Assembly: GCA_023053575.1 (NCBI GenBank) | Contig: JAKZAP010000004.1 | Coordinates: 22,187,252-22,251,251 of the forward strand | DNA: 64,000 bases | Direction: 5' to 3' | From: Branchinecta lynchi | Taxonomy: Eukaryota; Arthropoda; Branchiopoda; Anostraca; Branchinectidae | Shown here: positions 1 to 11,980 of the stretch, in pieces | Layout: each line of letters starts with the position of its first letter | How positions within the stretch are numbered: the stretch's first letter is position 1 | The notes under the pieces: model-generated | The model's input: only the letters and a program-made list of their open reading frames with translations | Told to the model about the DNA's origin: nothing | The model's database searches: none | Position numbers and translations under genes: made by a program

Positions 1-20
1 TAGCCGTATTCCCTTGTTCC

Positions 21-1353
21 CAGGGGCGTCGGAAGGTGGGGGGGGGGGGGGCTCGGTAAAATTGTTCGGTATTATTTCGATAGCAGAACTGTTCGATATT
101 TCGATAGCTATCTGTTCAAATCTCTTCGGTATAATGACCAGGATTCGGTATAGTTGCCAGTATTCGGTAGTTATCACGAATTCGGTGAGAGAATTTACTG
201 AAATCATTTGGTAATTTTTTGATGCCGGAACTATTCGGTATATTTATGGAGATTCCGTAGTTACACAGAATCCCGAATAAGCTATTGGTTCAAAATTATT
301 CGGTATCATGATTGGGATTCGGTAATTTATTCAGCATAATTTCCAGGATTAGGAAGTTAACCACGAATCCTGACTTTGTTCCAGTTTCGACGAAAGTATA
401 CCGAATATGAATATTGTTCGGTAGTCTTTCGATACCAAAACAATTCGGTATAATAAACGGGATACGGTAGTTATACAGAATCCCGAACATGCTATCGGTC
501 TAAACTTATTTGGTATAATAACTGTGATTCGGTATTTTATTCGTTATAATTACCAAGATTCGGAAGTTACCACGAACCTCGAAACTCAGAAGAGGTCGAG
601 TGAAGCAATGGTCGCAGACAAAAGGGATGATCTATGATATCATCGATAGTCCTTACTTTTATTTTGGACCCCAAAAAGAATATCTAATCATAAATAATTA
701 AAAAATTCCGCCTGCAGCACTTTTCGTAAAATTCTCTATTTTGTGGAAGGGCTCGTCATTTAACGGGAGTTTTAAGCCAGTTTTAGGATTGAGATTTCGA
801 TTAAAAGCTAAAATTTGGATAGAAATTAAATTTGGCAGGAAAAAGCAAAACAAAATTTCGCCTGCGGCACTCACTTTATGTGATTATAGGCAGTATATTG
901 ACTAGACTACAGTTGCTGCTGCTGCCGGAACGTCGCTCCATCCGGTTTCTGGAACAACTTTGAGTCTCGGTATTTAATCAACGGTAAAGGATAGAATTTG
1001 TAAGAGAAGCAATTAAATTTTAGCCTATAGAAAAAAAATGGATTTCGAAAATTTTCGCCTGGGGCGCTCATTTTAATTTTCTATTGCCTATAATAGATAG
1101 AAGCTGTTACTCCAATCATGCCCAGCAATATATTCTCCATGTGGGTTTCGCCAAAACGCCGCCTAATCGTTGGCTTATAGTCGTTCATGCCGCCCTTTAT
1201 TGTTAGTCTTCCTACATAATCGTTTCTGTTCCATAATTTAAAGCTCGAATTCTTAGTTCTAGGATTCGGTAAATTTTTAAAGATTCGGTAAAATTTTGGC
1301 TCTGCACCCCCCCCCCCCCCGCGCCCACCGAAAATTCACTTGCGACGCCCCTG
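21..1353. mobile_element. Non-autonomous hAT-like DNA transposon, complete
   Basis: The ends are CAGGGGCGTC at 21-30 and its inverse GACGCCCCTG at 1344-1353. The flanks carry a perfect 8-bp duplication, CTTGTTCC, at 13-20 and 1354-1361. Eight-base duplications and CAGGG-type termini are typical of hAT elements. Just inside the ends are poly-G (about 41-51) and poly-C (about 1307-1320) tracts. The first 600 bases are a degenerate array of ATTCGGTA-like words; blocks near 705-720 and 855-875 read like TTTCGCCTGCGGCACT and recur in the elements at 44644-45607 and 61507 onward. No transposase frame is present, so it would need a transposase in trans. Boundaries are certain; the superfamily assignment rests on duplication length and termini. 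Confidence 0.85.
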
Positions 1354-1361
1354 CTTGTTCC

Positions 1362-3309
1362 TTACGATCCAGGTGTGACCAGGTACGTGGCACCCTCGTC
1401 GTTTGCATTATCGAAATTTTCCTCAAATGTGACCATAGTGTCGCTCGACATGAATCGTGTGTGCTAATGTCGAGGCTAATGTGATAGAGTTTTGACTCAT
1501 GAAAAGGGGCCACAAATCCATCGATGGCCTAGGGTCCACCAAAAGTAAAAGAGGGCAATGGTAATTCACAATTACGAAAGCCCGATGTAGGAGAGACTTT
1601 TTACAGTGTATCCAGTAGTTTGGCTCCTTGGGATACCAGCACAGCGAGTACTGCTGAAGTTCGGCATGACTTAATGCGCGTCCGTTCATCAGGCGCACTA
1701 TCTACTAGACCCGACAAATTCAGTTTGCATCACTTTGCATCTTTTAGTTGAAATATGCATCTGTGGGAGACAGACACAACTATTGTTTTTGAAAGAAAAT
1801 GCGTTCCAGTTCAACTCGAAAGACACTCTATGAAAGCCTATGGGACGATGTAACAAGTAAGAAATCAAACTGTGGTCATGGATACTTCAGTGGCTCTCAG
1901 ACAAGAGACGTGCCAAAAAATATTTTACGGTTTTCCATGTCACCAGGACACTTCATCATACTTTATGAGAAACGCACCGTCGTCCGTAGTCGAAACAACG
2001 CAATCTGCTAAACCTGAAAATACCTGGTCCCTTTTTTACGACTGTGAATCCTGGACATTATTCTCTGTCAAGCTTATTTAATGACACAGCAAAACATACT
2101 CAAAAAAAGAAACTAAGACGAGCCAAAAGGCTCGAACTATGGGTTAATTAAGAAAAGAATGATCACGACCTCGACCAAAGCGTCCAGGAAGTGAGAACTT
2201 ACAGCATCTCTTTTTTTTCTACTTTAATTTCACACTTAAGCCGGGTTTCCTTTCTTTTCTTAAGGCCCGGCGAGACCGTGATAAATAGAACTATTTAACC
2301 GCTTTGGTCATACAAACGCATTAATCTAGCTCAGATTCGTCTAATCACTGACTCGAAACGTCAGAGGAATGCGATGTCGACGGCAGTATACAACACAGTC
2401 GCAATAAAAGACCAGATACAAAGAACGCGAAGAGTCAGTGTTATTCATATACGCTAGAAATTTGGGATTTCTTACAACTGAAATCTTTATTCAACTCTAC
2501 CGAGCCGCAGAACAAGGGTCTTGACAGCCTACGAAACGAAGAAATCCGCACTGGAGTACCTCAGGTCTTGTATCCCTATCGTTCCGAGCTGAAGGACCGA
2601 CAGCCTTATGATCAAGACCGTAGTCTCCAGTATGAATCATGAAACACCTCACTGACGACCAAGACTTTACCGTTTACTAGGAATGCCGGTCATTCATCGA
2701 CTTCGCCAAACCTGTACCGAAGGAAGATGAACGAAGCTTAATGAACCAAGAAATCCGTGCTGAAGTGAATTAACCTAACCTGCCCTTCCTCTCCATCCTA
2801 ACCTGAAGACAAAGTATGATTTCGATCGCAATCCCTCGCACTATGCAACTGCTGAGGTCCGAGACTTAAAGGGCACCTGAATGAAGTGTACCAAGTATCA
2901 TCCCTATCTGTATGACTTCCGTTAACATTGCTGGCAGAAAACCCAATCCAAATACGAAATAGTGTTTCCAAGCTATGATTTTTGCTCCATTTTGCATCTA
3001 TCCTTATTTCTGTACCGAACAATTTTCGAAATGAACAAATGTCTCCAATCAACCCTTCTTCTGGAATATTTTTTAACCAGTTAAGCCCAAACTTAAATCT
3101 AGAAGAAATTCCAGTATGATCCGGACAGCGCTGTACAAGATTTGAATGAATTGTGCTTTTTGTCTTGGAGTCTGCATGTGCAAACTTCCAGAAACGAACA
3201 TCCCTATTTTGAAAACGTCACGCTCAGGAGAAGAATGCTCTCCGTGGCCATGTCTGTAAATGCATTCTCCATGGTGTGTTCAAGTACGGTTTCATTGTTC
3301 AGGTGTCCT
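1362..3309. other. Non-coding stretch, no gene recognised
   Basis: No supported gene. Short frames here have no domain signature and no splice context. At 1597-1610 the sequence CTTTTTACAGTGTA matches the terminus of the TA-flanked MITE at 35068-35237 and may be a lone relic end of that family. Confidence 0.5.
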
Positions 3310-3313
3310 TTAA

Positions 3314-3826
3314 GGCCCATTCACAATGGGGTTTAGCTAATATTCAGTACCAGGTAGTTCTGAAAATCGCTCCGAGACCGAGGCTTTGCCGCGTTTCTGC
3401 CGTTCGCAATTGGTTTTGGTGCCATTCTGGGGTACCAGCCGAGGTACCAGCTATGGTCTCGGACTCAAGTTGAAATCGGTTCAACTTTTGATGGTACTAT
3501 CCAACCAGATTACTTTGGGGAATATTGAGAAATATTCTGATTGGCTAGTGCTGAACCACGTCAGACCAAATAACAATGACCTAATTCACTTTCGATTTTC
3601 GAGACTGTGATTTTATCTATTGGGCTTGGTTCGAAACTAGCCAATCAGAATGTTCCTCAATACTTCCCAAAATAATTTGATTGGCTAGTAGCCTACCCTC
3701 AGAACCTGAACAAATTTCAACTTGGGTCCGAGACTAGCTGGTATATCCACTGCGAACGGCAGAAAAAGGTGCGATTTTCATACCTGGCTGGTAGCGAGTA
3801 TTAGCTAAAGTCCGTTGTGAACGGGC
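3314..3826. mobile_element. TTAA-flanked MITE (piggyBac-like or Sola-like)
   Basis: Inverted ends GGCCCATTCACAATGG (left) and CCGTTGTGAACGGGC (right) are flanked by TTAA at 3310-3313 and 3827-3830. The second layer inside, TTTAGCTAATATTC and GAGTATTAGCTAAAG, is also inverted, and internal blocks about gattggctag are mirrored near 3540-3550 and 3680-3690, so the whole 513-bp element folds on itself. A TTAA duplication is characteristic of piggyBac and Sola3 elements; no transposase is encoded. Confidence 0.7.
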
Positions 3827-4189
3827 TTAACAGAACAGAAATTTGAGATAGCGGTCCATCGTCTACCTTTACCCAGGACCTGAAAAGAAAAGAGAGCCTA
3901 CTGTAATCGTAGAGGTGTTTTCATCAACTTGCTGTGGAAAAAGTCAACTACCAATCGGCCGATGTAGCTAATTAAGGTGCTTAGAACAGCTGTTATTTGG
4001 ATCTTCGCTTTATCATTCAGCCAAAAACTACACTGTTCACAATGATAACTAATGTTTAAAGAAGCAAATCAGATTGTGCAGAAATAGTACTGCAAGCTGT
4101 ACAATATGTCATACTTTAATCGTACTGAAGCATTCTATCAGTGTCGAGGAGTTGCCACTTTTGATTTTAGTGTACATCAAATGCCCAGT

Positions 4190-4520
4190 GCCACGGTGAC
4201 CAGCCGGTGCCGGTGACGGCATCGGCTGACACTGGCCGGCACCGGTTACCACGTCTTAGAACGTTAAATCCGCATGTTTGGAAGCGTCTGAAAGATGAAT
4301 CGACTAATTTGTCACCGGTGCTGGCTCCGCTTGTTTCGGCCCAGGGGTTGCTCACTCCCAAAATGGTTGTACAGTGGTGCCCGGTGCCCAGCCGATGCCC
4401 AGGGAGGGTGTACAGTGGTGCCCAGCGAGTGAGCAACCCCTCGGTTTCGACCGATGCCAGCCGGTGCCCGGGAAGGGTCTACAGCAAGTACCAGGGAGTG
4501 GGTATATAATACCTCGATCA
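4190..4520. repeat. GGTGCC-rich degenerate minisatellite
   Basis: The words CCGGTGCC, GGTGCCC and AGTGGTGCCC recur irregularly, for example at about 4204, 4318, 4377 and 4409, giving locally high GC in AT-rich surroundings. Frames open on both strands here are by-products of the GC-rich repeat. The remainder of 3831-4900 contains nothing I can name. Confidence 0.5.
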
Positions 4521-4927
4521 GTGCTGACGGAGAGACCACCTGACAGTTCCGATAGTCCCCTCCCGTAGTCCCCTCCACTTTTGCACCTCAATGACGTCCA
4601 CAAAGATTTTACTGTTTATTATTTTATGTTTTCCATAATTTACATATCTACCTCATCTATCGCGATCACGGTATAAATAGCATTCGTGGGTTTCACTTTA
4701 CGATAGATCAAGTCATTCAAATCGCGTCCTCATCAACTCAGACGCAAATTGCCGAGACGCACCTCTTTGAAGAAGTGGAATAATATTATCGAAGTGAGGC
4801 GAATTTGGCTCAGTTATTATTATGCTCTTCGAGAGAGAAGATACTGAAAGGACGTCCGGCGAAGCGAAAGGAGACTTTTCACTTCCGTCAAGCATTGACT
4901 TGTTTCGGAATTGCCATTCCCTAAGAA

Positions 4928-5000
4928 GCCCCCCTCTAGCTCAGTTAGGAGAGCATTGGTAATGAGAGCCATAAATCGTTTGTTTTAATCCTGTTTGAAG
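4928..5000 (+). pseudogene. Degenerate tRNA-like sequence (tRNA relic or SINE head)
   Basis: TAGCTCAGTTAGGAGAGCA near 4937-4955 is a good tRNA D-arm / polymerase III A-box. The following TTGGTAATGAGAGCC resembles an anticodon region, and GTTTTAATCC near 4982-4991 is a decayed B-box. The acceptor stem does not pair, so this is not a working tRNA. It may be the head of a tRNA-derived SINE. Confidence 0.45.
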
Positions 5001-5230
5001 TTTCTTTTAATCCCGTATTTTTCTATGAATAATTCAGTTTCAGTCGTATGACACCCATACGAAGAAGGCACTAGACTTGAGAAGGACATGCACTCGTAAA
5101 TCTGACAGCCCATACATCCTTCCGACAACCCGACTTCCATACATGCGTTCATACTGTTCACGAAAAATCCGACGAGAACCAATCCTTTCCTGGTTCAGCA
5201 GTTGCAAAGATTTCAGATATGAAATGGGTC

Positions 5231-5345
5231 CATCGTCTTTTTGGGATCCCAAAACGTAAGTGGAGGGATACCTATGACATCGCAAAAGTTGTTCGTCCGT
5301 CTGTCAGCACGATAACTCTCGAAGGGAATGAGATATCTTGATGAA
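5231..5345 (-). repeat. Dispersed repeat carrying an ACAGACGGAC tract
   Basis: The sequence has gggatacctatgacatcg followed by a GTCCGTCTGTCAGCAC tract and cgataactctcgaagg. The same module recurs in inverted or direct orientation at about 49805-49880, 57430-57510 and 63565-63670, always coupling a CAGACGGACAG stretch to a GGTATCCC / TATGACATCG block. It is an interspersed family of unknown type; the arrangement is seen, the identity is not. Confidence 0.55.
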
Positions 5346-5459
5346 ACTTGGTGCGGAGATTCTTCGAGTCAAGAGAAAGGTTGAGTTCATAGATGGGCAC
5401 AATAGCTGCATATTTAGGGGAGGGGTTTCAAATTAAGGGACGAAAAATATGTTTTTTAA

Positions 5460-6180
5460 AAGCTAACGACATGCTGAACACAAATATGAAAACTATTTTC
5501 TCGCCGGACAAGTAATTCACCCGGAATCCGGCCAAAACCGGAAATTTTTTTAAAAGTAAAAGTTTTATCTGAAGTTGATTAGAAGTCCGATTTAGGGGTA
5601 AAAAGACATGCTGAATCCGAATACGTAAATGATTTCTCGTCGGACAAGTAGATCGTCAGGAATCCGGCCAAAACCGGAAAATTTGTCAAAAATAAAAGTT
5701 TAATAGGAAGTTCATTAGAGGTTTGATTTAAGGACAGGAGAACATGCTTAATCCGAATATGAAAACTATTTTCTCGCCGGACAAGTAGATCGCCCGAAAT
5801 CCGGCCAAAATTGAATTTTTTTTTAAAAGTAAAAGTTTTATATGAATCTCATTCGGTGTTCGATTTACGGGTAAGAAGACATGCTGAATTCATGTATGAC
5901 AATCATTATATACCTGGACACATAGTTCGCCACGAATCCGGCTGAAAGTTGATTAGAGGTTAAAAATAGGGGTAAGGAGATACACTGAATCTGTTCTTGA
6001 ACTTCAATTTTTTGCAAGACAAGTAGTTCGCCCGGAATGTTGCTGAAACCGGAATTTGGCAGAAGTAAGACAGAAACTTTCGTCAAAGTAGATATGACGT
6101 AGGCTATAGTGGTAAACACACATGCTGAATCCATCTTTGAACTTGGTCTTCTCAGATGATTACCATTTGCTTGAATCTGT
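5460..6180. repeat. Diverged tandem array, unit about 130-150 bp
   Basis: The phrase ACATGCTGAA recurs near 5469, 5605, 5732 (one change), 5880 and 6119, each time followed by a block like TTTTCTCGCCGGACAAGTAG and AATCCGGCCAAAA. Related single units lie in the opposite orientation at about 25250-26050 and 56280-57180, and near 63330-63410, so the array is a local amplification of a dispersed satellite-like sequence. Confidence 0.6.
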
Positions 6181-6234
6181 TTCAACTTTTATTAGTAAAG
6201 TGCTCAAGGTGTCTCGCGAAGACTGGACCTCTAT

Positions 6235-6320
6235 AAGACACGATTGTCTGGATCAGGTCTGGATCGAATATTAGATTTGTGGGATCCCATCGAAACCTTT
6301 GGTCTTGTTCTTTATCTCGC
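6235..6320 (-). repeat. Copy of the repeat family hit by the Polinton
   Basis: Read on the minus strand it contains AAGGTTTCGATGGGATCCCA and then CCAGACAATCG. Matching copies are at 11107-11176, where the Polinton inserted, and 55283-55357. Just downstream, about 6372-6415, lies a CCTGAAGAGGACCC element belonging to the hammerhead-like dispersed motif described in the findings. Confidence 0.5.
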
Positions 6321-6419
6321 TATCTCCTTCAGTACGGTGTGTGAATTACTCAGTTCCATTTATCTAGCTACATCCTGAAGAGGACCCTTGTAACGAAGGG
6401 CCAAATAACTCTAGAATAA

Positions 6420-8685
6420 ATCTCAGCTGATTTGTCCATTTACCACCATCATATGTGATTCGCTCAACAGCCTTTTTTTTTTTTAAGACCTATCTTTTGT
6501 AATTTAACTTATTTATATTTTGTTTAAGAAAACTAAGAATTAGATTCTGTACTTTTCGTGGCTACTCCTCAATCCCTCAGTGATGTTAATTTTAATCTAT
6601 TTTTGCCCACTTTTAACTATTCTCTCATTTAAACTTTTTTTTGAACAACTAGCCTTAACTGAAAAATATATTTATTTACTTTCATATGCTCTCGATAAAT
6701 ACGTACGTACCGATAATGCCAATGCAACCTTTATACTTCCGTAACTGCATTCATTACTTCTAAAACTCGGAGACTCAAATTCTATATGTTACATTCTGAA
6801 GCTGCCCACGACACCCCCTAATCTTGCACTTGTCATGATTCCCTAGTTTCCATGCGCATTGTGCTCCCAACGAGTGTTCGAGTATTAGGCTATTGATACC
6901 AGCAAAAACTAATTTTTCTGAACTTTCCTAATTTTCGCTTGAAGTCAATGGGTCCGGGAGAAGGCTTAAAACAGCCAAAGCCGTGGATAATTCGTTAAAA
7001 GCAGAGCTTAGTTTTATAGTGTTCAGATAGTTTTGAACATTGGAACATAAACAGTAAATAGTATAAGATGTTCTTTAACTACTGTCTGTAAATGTGGGGG
7101 TCCTAGGAAAACGCAGTTATACAGACAGCTTCACGAAAATCTGAAGTGACAAAGGCATAGATGGGAAACACAATCTGTATCCCTCCCTTGGAAGGGTTCC
7201 TTTCAAATTGGCTGATTGGAAATGTTTGAGCTGAATATTGATCAGTCGGACACATTGGGATTAGCATCCCAATAGCGTAGTGATGAGTGAGCTAATGAAG
7301 CTTTTGCTTCAGTCTATCCGGAATCTTTGTTCTTAATTTGGTTTCGGGACAGCCAAGAAGATTTGTTTAGAAGCTAGCCGGGGTAGTTTCCGACATCAGT
7401 CACAAGCTTAAAGGGTTTCGCTAACATGAAAAAAAAAACTTCTGGGCTCAGTAGACACGAGTGGGATTATTCCGCAAAAACTATTAGTATTTCAAATGCT
7501 GTGAGCGATATAGATTTTCGGGAAACAGATATTAACTTGATCATTCCGCAAAAGTTATTATTATTTTAATTGCTACGAGCATGGACTATTCCGCAAAGAT
7601 ACAAAAATATTTTAACTTATGTGAGTAATGGAATTTTAAATTTTAATTTTTTAATTTTAAAAATGTTTAAATAACTTTTCTAGAACGGGTATGCAATGCA
7701 TATCATCCTATGACCAACGGTCAGTTATCTTCCGATAACCTTCACACAGAAAGTTAGCGGTAGGCTTGAGAGGATGATATCCTCTCAAGATGTGACGATC
7801 AGCCCCCGGAGAGGATGATATGAAGTCGTATCAACCTCCAGAGAATTTGTACACGGTTGATTGTTCATGGTTCTGTACGAAAAAGTTATAACAGTTGCTC
7901 CTCCCTCTCAGAATAACAACCTCTAGAGCCATTTAAAATGTTAACCTCGCTGCGCTCGATGCATATTTTTTGCATAGCCTACCTCGGCTATATTCGATGT
8001 CGATTTATCGTACCAGATATCAATATCAAATAGCAAAATGTAAATATCGATGTCGAACGTGAAACCTGGATTGAATTCTTTTCGCCGTCCATCGTATATA
8101 TCCGAAGTTGGAGCAATATATTTTCATAGTTCTGTTTTTCTACTTTTCGAAGTTCTTCCCAAAAGAAACACTCATTATCTGACTGCGATTTTCGTTCTCA
8201 AATTTTAGAGAAACGAGAGGTATCTGAGAGCGACCAATACCCAAATACCGAAAAAAAAATACCGATATCCATATATCGAAAGCAAAAATAGCATATCTTG
8301 TAAAAATCAAAATATCGCCCAGCCAAGGACGACGGACTGTCAGTCGGCTTGCAGTCAAGTTTCCATAAGCCGCAACACATATTTGTATCTGTGACTAGCT
8401 TATGCTAATGACTTTAGCACAGAAGACCAGACATCGACGAATACCGATTTTTTCGTCTTGGGTATTGAGCGTGCGATCATACTCATACCAAGAAGTTGCT
8501 CTGTTTCGGAGATACAAGGCAGCAGACTGGAGAATGACGGGGACACATATCTCACAACCGTCCATCTTTCCGACACCCAGATTTCCATGTATGATTTGTA
8601 CAGCTGCTTAAACGGCGTACCCTTGAAGGAACAATCGTGATTTGTATAGTCGTGACTACAGCAAATAAAGCTACTCATCTCTTAC
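6420..8685. other. Non-coding, probably intergenic or 3' intron
   Basis: AT-rich with oligo-T runs and no supported gene. One perfect hairpin, CTTGAGAGGAT with its inverse around a GAT loop, occupies 7765-7789. If the host gene continues downstream of the exon at 8686-9789 this is intron, because that exon ends in a splice donor. Confidence 0.4.
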
Positions 8686-9789
8686 CTCATCCTCCAATCG
8701 CTTTCTCGTCGTTGCCAAGATATCATGATCATCACAACTCCAGTCCAAATTCCGTGGCTCACCTTGATTGCTCATTCGGCTATAATCCGTCTGAACCATC
8801 GGCGAGCCCGGACAGCTGGCGACTACTGTATTTTGTCCCACAATCGCCACAGATTTCCCACAGTTCAAATTCCGATTCACCTGAGGCGTATTCGGACAGC
8901 TGTCCCCGCCGCGGCGGATTCCTACCAAGTTCAAATTCGGCAACTCGTTTTGCTTCATTCGCAGGCCTCGCCGCATCAGCACTGGCGGCTGCCTTCCACT
9001 TTCCGTGATCGACCAAAAACTCGCTGGTGGCGAATACTTGAACCTGCACTGATTCTTATTGTCCCCTGTCTCTACCATACGGGAGCTATCGGCTATTGGA
9101 TTATTCGTGAATTTTTCATCCTCGGATGAGCTGCTTATCGACATTTTCTGACATAAAAAACGCCTTGATGGCGGTTCCGTTCTTGGCTTCCGCAGGGGTG
9201 TCTTCGATCGCTCATCTTCAAGGAAGGAGAGAATACTTTGCGTTTCTTGGATAAGTTCTCGATACCGCTTCTCCGCTTCACCATTGGCATTCGTTTTATC
9301 TTTATTGTCGGGCTCTTTTGCATAGGAGTAAACTTTCTGTTTGTAATTTCTCTGAAGGGCTTCGTCTTCCGTTGAGTCTTTTGTTTCTTGCGATTCATAG
9401 TCGCTCAAAATATCCGTCTCCCTGTCAATGCTTATCGTCGAACATGGAGAATCCGTGAGGGAATCCGCTGAGTATTTCTGCAGACGGATATTACTCTCGC
9501 ACTTTGTTGACATGGATCGCTGAACAGCCGCAGGTCGACTTAGGTAATGACCCTCCTGGGCGCTCGTCCTTGACTTAAGAGACGAAGGAACGCTCGACAC
9601 CCCAATTCCAGACGAGTCGGTGGTATTGCTTTCATACGAGTTTCGATTTGGGCTTGGCACCCAGGGATTGGTCCTAATGGCTGTGCGAGGTCGTGGTGAA
9701 CAGCTGGAGGGACAAACTTGGCCTCCTGGCGGTCGTCGACACAAGCCAGGCTTTGAGTTGATGGATGGAGATAAGTGAGCGACTGGCAC
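8686..9789 (-). CDS. Internal exon (368 codons) of a host gene, disordered protein, possibly NHS/GUK-holder-like
   Basis: On the minus strand the open frame is bounded by an acceptor ending CACTTACAG at 9790-9798 and a donor GAG/GTAAGAG whose GT is at 8684-8685. The exon is 1,104 bp, phase 0 at both ends. Its first codon is GTG after the acceptor, so it is not a translation start. The product is rich in Ser, Pro, Arg, Asp and Glu, has no transmembrane segment and looks intrinsically disordered: a Pro/Arg-rich start, an SSGIG motif, a Ser/Asp/Glu middle and a DSCPNTPQ segment near the end. It matches in strand and phase the exon at 32168-32560, so I infer one gene with a roughly 22-kb intron between them that now contains the Polinton. 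Membership of the NHS family is a weak inference; being a real exon is well supported. The two plus-strand frames over it are shadows. Confidence 0.75.
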
Positions 9790-11170
9790 CTGTAAGTGGA
9801 TTTGTGTTTACTTTCAGCAAAATAACCGGATGCGATTGGGCAGAGGAGAAGAGTGGCCAACATATCTGATACAAAAAGCCGCTTGGAGGTAGATCAAGAG
9901 AAAGAGTAAAAGGGGCAAAATGAGTCTGAGTTGACGGAAACAGTGCGGCCGGCGCCCAAAGGGTCTAAAAACTACTAGATCGTTGCTGCCAAGACGTTAA
10001 AGTCTTAGACGTAGCGGATGTTAAATTGCCTCTGGTAATGAATTGAGCTAAGGTCTAGGGCAAGCGGATGAAGTTTTCTTGACTGGATTCTAAAATCGTG
10101 AAGACTTTTCTACAATCTCATCATTCTCCCCAAGGAAAACTTTGATTTTTTATGTGCGTTCTTTTCCTAGTTGCTTTTCTGGATCACTTCACGTAAAATC
10201 GGATCGAATGTTCAGACCAAATATCCAAGTAATAATAGGTACTATTTCCTCAAGCCAGGCAAAACTGCTACTGTCAACTAAAAACACATACACTGAAGAT
10301 GCGGGTACTGACAAATTCTAAAAGGTTTTACCGCGATCTTCTACTTGAGAATCAGTGGATATTTTGGAAAAAAATGCGTAATAAGAAAATCCGTCTACCG
10401 TCGCAAATCATACTTTACGCAACATTTCAAACCGAATCAGATTTTCAAATTAAATTTCTGGAAAAAGCCACTTGGTTGTTTGCTAATCTGTTCTTGTCAC
10501 GCACTCTAGCTTCATCGGTTGAGATATTCTCTCCAACTCCTTGGTCGAAGACTTCTCATGCATAATGGAATCGCAATTTCACTTTGTTTCTCTTCATGAA
10601 ATAAAAGAATCTGCATTCTAATCGCTCCGTTCCCGCCATTTCCGCTTTTCCTAGAGTAAATATTTGGCCTCGAGGAAAAAGAGGCAATTTACGGTTAACC
10701 AAGTCGATTTTTCCCGGGAAAAGATATATCCCTGGGCTAGATTCCTATCGTCAAAGGACCCAGTGATGCAAAAACTTGATGTGATAAAGGAATTTTATTA
10801 CATCCGGAAAACGCTCGCGTTCCCTGGATGAGATTATCCCCTAGACTGCCCCAAGGCTGTAAATGTGAAATACGACATGATACAAAGCGGGGATGAGAAT
10901 CGATCTCCCTCCCTTTACACAAAGCCACAACGAAGACACCATTTTTGTACCGCGAGTTCTCTAATACTCTAGTTCAGAGCCAACATGCGGTTTAGTTGTT
11001 ACAAGTCCCCGACTGATCATCACCATCATCAATGTTTTATTTAAACTTGTCTGTGATATGTGTTTAAATATATTCATTCAGCAGAAAAAGAAGCGCACCT
11101 CCCTGACGATGACCAAACCTTTCGATGGGATCACAAAGGAGAATATTTGTTTGACGTCTTCTTCCAGACA
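9790..11170. other. Intron sequence left of the Polinton
   Basis: No gene is supported. The final part, 11107-11170, is a copy of a dispersed repeat (CCTTTCGATGGGATC, then CTTCCAGACAATCGGT) and is the Polinton target. A CATCACCATCATCAATG and TTTTATTTAAA stretch near 11020-11045 resembles the tails of retroposed repeats near 37745 and 60404. Confidence 0.4.
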
Positions 11171-11176
11171 ATCGGT
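11171..11176. repeat. Polinton target-site duplication, left copy
   Basis: ATCGGT directly abuts the element start AGTAGT and is repeated perfectly at 24998-25003. Six-base duplications are diagnostic of Polinton/Maverick integration. Confidence 0.9.
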
Positions 11177-11421
11177 AGTAGTTATATAAAGGGGGTTCTG
11201 GCTCACCCTCCCCCCAATTTCAAAACCCCATTTTAACATCAGTTTCTTAAATTTTAACATCCTTTTTACCAAATTATCCTCCTTTTTAAGAACATTTTTA
11301 TTTTCTTACTTCCAAAATAAAGGATACAAGAAATGAGAATATTACCCTTTACTACATATAAAATACTACAATATACTACTACTTCTTTTTTTTTTTACAT
11401 TTTTCATTTTTTATTCAAATA

Positions 11422-11730
11422 TTACTGAGTAAACAGTTCTAAATCCACATATGTTTCTTTGTTCTTGTTTTCGCGTACAATAGGCTGCAAAACCAGATTT
11501 TTCTTTAAAAGTAATTCGTTAGCAATGGCATTATATTTCTGTGTTATAAACAAATCACATGGTTTGTTATTATGATTAATAACGACAACCAACTTATCAC
11601 CATATTTTGTCTTAGCAATTCTCATTTTATCTATATTATATTTCAATCCTAACACTAGTTCTTCTTTCCTGATTGTCTCATTGTATTTATTCATTCTGAT
11701 TGTATTCAAGACTTCCTTTGTAGACTCCAT
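11422..11730 (-). CDS. 102-aa protein in the left inverted repeat, function unknown
   Basis: Complete frame from an ATG at 11730, preceded on its own strand by CCACTAATAA so that the start reads TAATAAATG, as for most genes of the element. The product is small and lysine-rich with a central KTKYGDKLVVV strand-like segment followed by CDLFITQKYN. That pattern of a basic lead, a short beta segment and an F-x-T-x-K-Y motif is reminiscent of small OB-fold-like DNA-binding proteins of mobile DNA, but I cannot confirm a fold. It differs from the right-hand copy at four residues (codons about 23-57). Retention of an intact frame in both copies argues it is used. It faces outward and is the terminal gene. 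Confidence 0.8.
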   Translation of the reverse strand: MESTKEVLNTIRMNKYNETIRKEELVLGLKYNIDKMRIAKTKYGDKLVVVINHNNKPCDLFITQKYNAIANELLLKKNLVLQPIVRENKNKETYVDLELFTQ

Positions 11731-11767
11731 TTATTAGTGGATGATTTTATTAAATAAAAATCCAGGC

Positions 11768-11810
11768 TCACAAACTCACATACATATTTTTATTGATAAT
11801 ATCTAATGTA
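11768..11810 (-). pseudogene. Duplicated 3' scrap of the capsid gene in the left inverted repeat
   Basis: These 43 bases are the inverse of 24366-24408, the last 13 codons and stop of the major capsid gene. The scrap has no upstream coding sequence on this side. It exists because the inner boundary of the inverted repeat lies inside the capsid gene, which suggests the left repeat was copied from the right end. Confidence 0.8.
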
Positions 11811-11980
11811 AAAAAAAAAATCCAAATCGATATTCATCACATCATCAAATTAAAATCTCCTCGACGTACCCACAATTCTGCCTCTAGTACTGATAAAGCT
11901 CTTAGGGCAACAAAAAACAGAAAATCTCATTGCGCATTAGTATTCACATCACAAAACATTTCGTTGCGGAAATTCTGCAG

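Larger units (their letters stand above)
11177..11810. repeat. Polinton left terminal inverted repeat
   Basis: The 634-bp sequence is the inverse of 24366-24997. It begins AGTAGTTATATAAAG, contains a C-rich CACCCTCCCCCC block and the complete minus-strand 102-aa ORF, and ends in AATATCTAATGTA-like sequence at 11810, after which the two sides lose all similarity. Differences between the copies are mostly substitutions, clustered in one part of the ORF. Positions 11768-11810 are a 43-bp copy of the 3' end of the capsid gene. Confidence 0.9.

Noticed and set aside
4928..5000. Functional tRNA gene
   Set aside because: The A-box is good but the B-box and acceptor stem are decayed, so it is treated as a relic.
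8637..9129. Plus-strand frames of 123 and 134 codons
   Set aside because: They are antisense shadows of the well-bounded minus-strand exon at 8686-9789.
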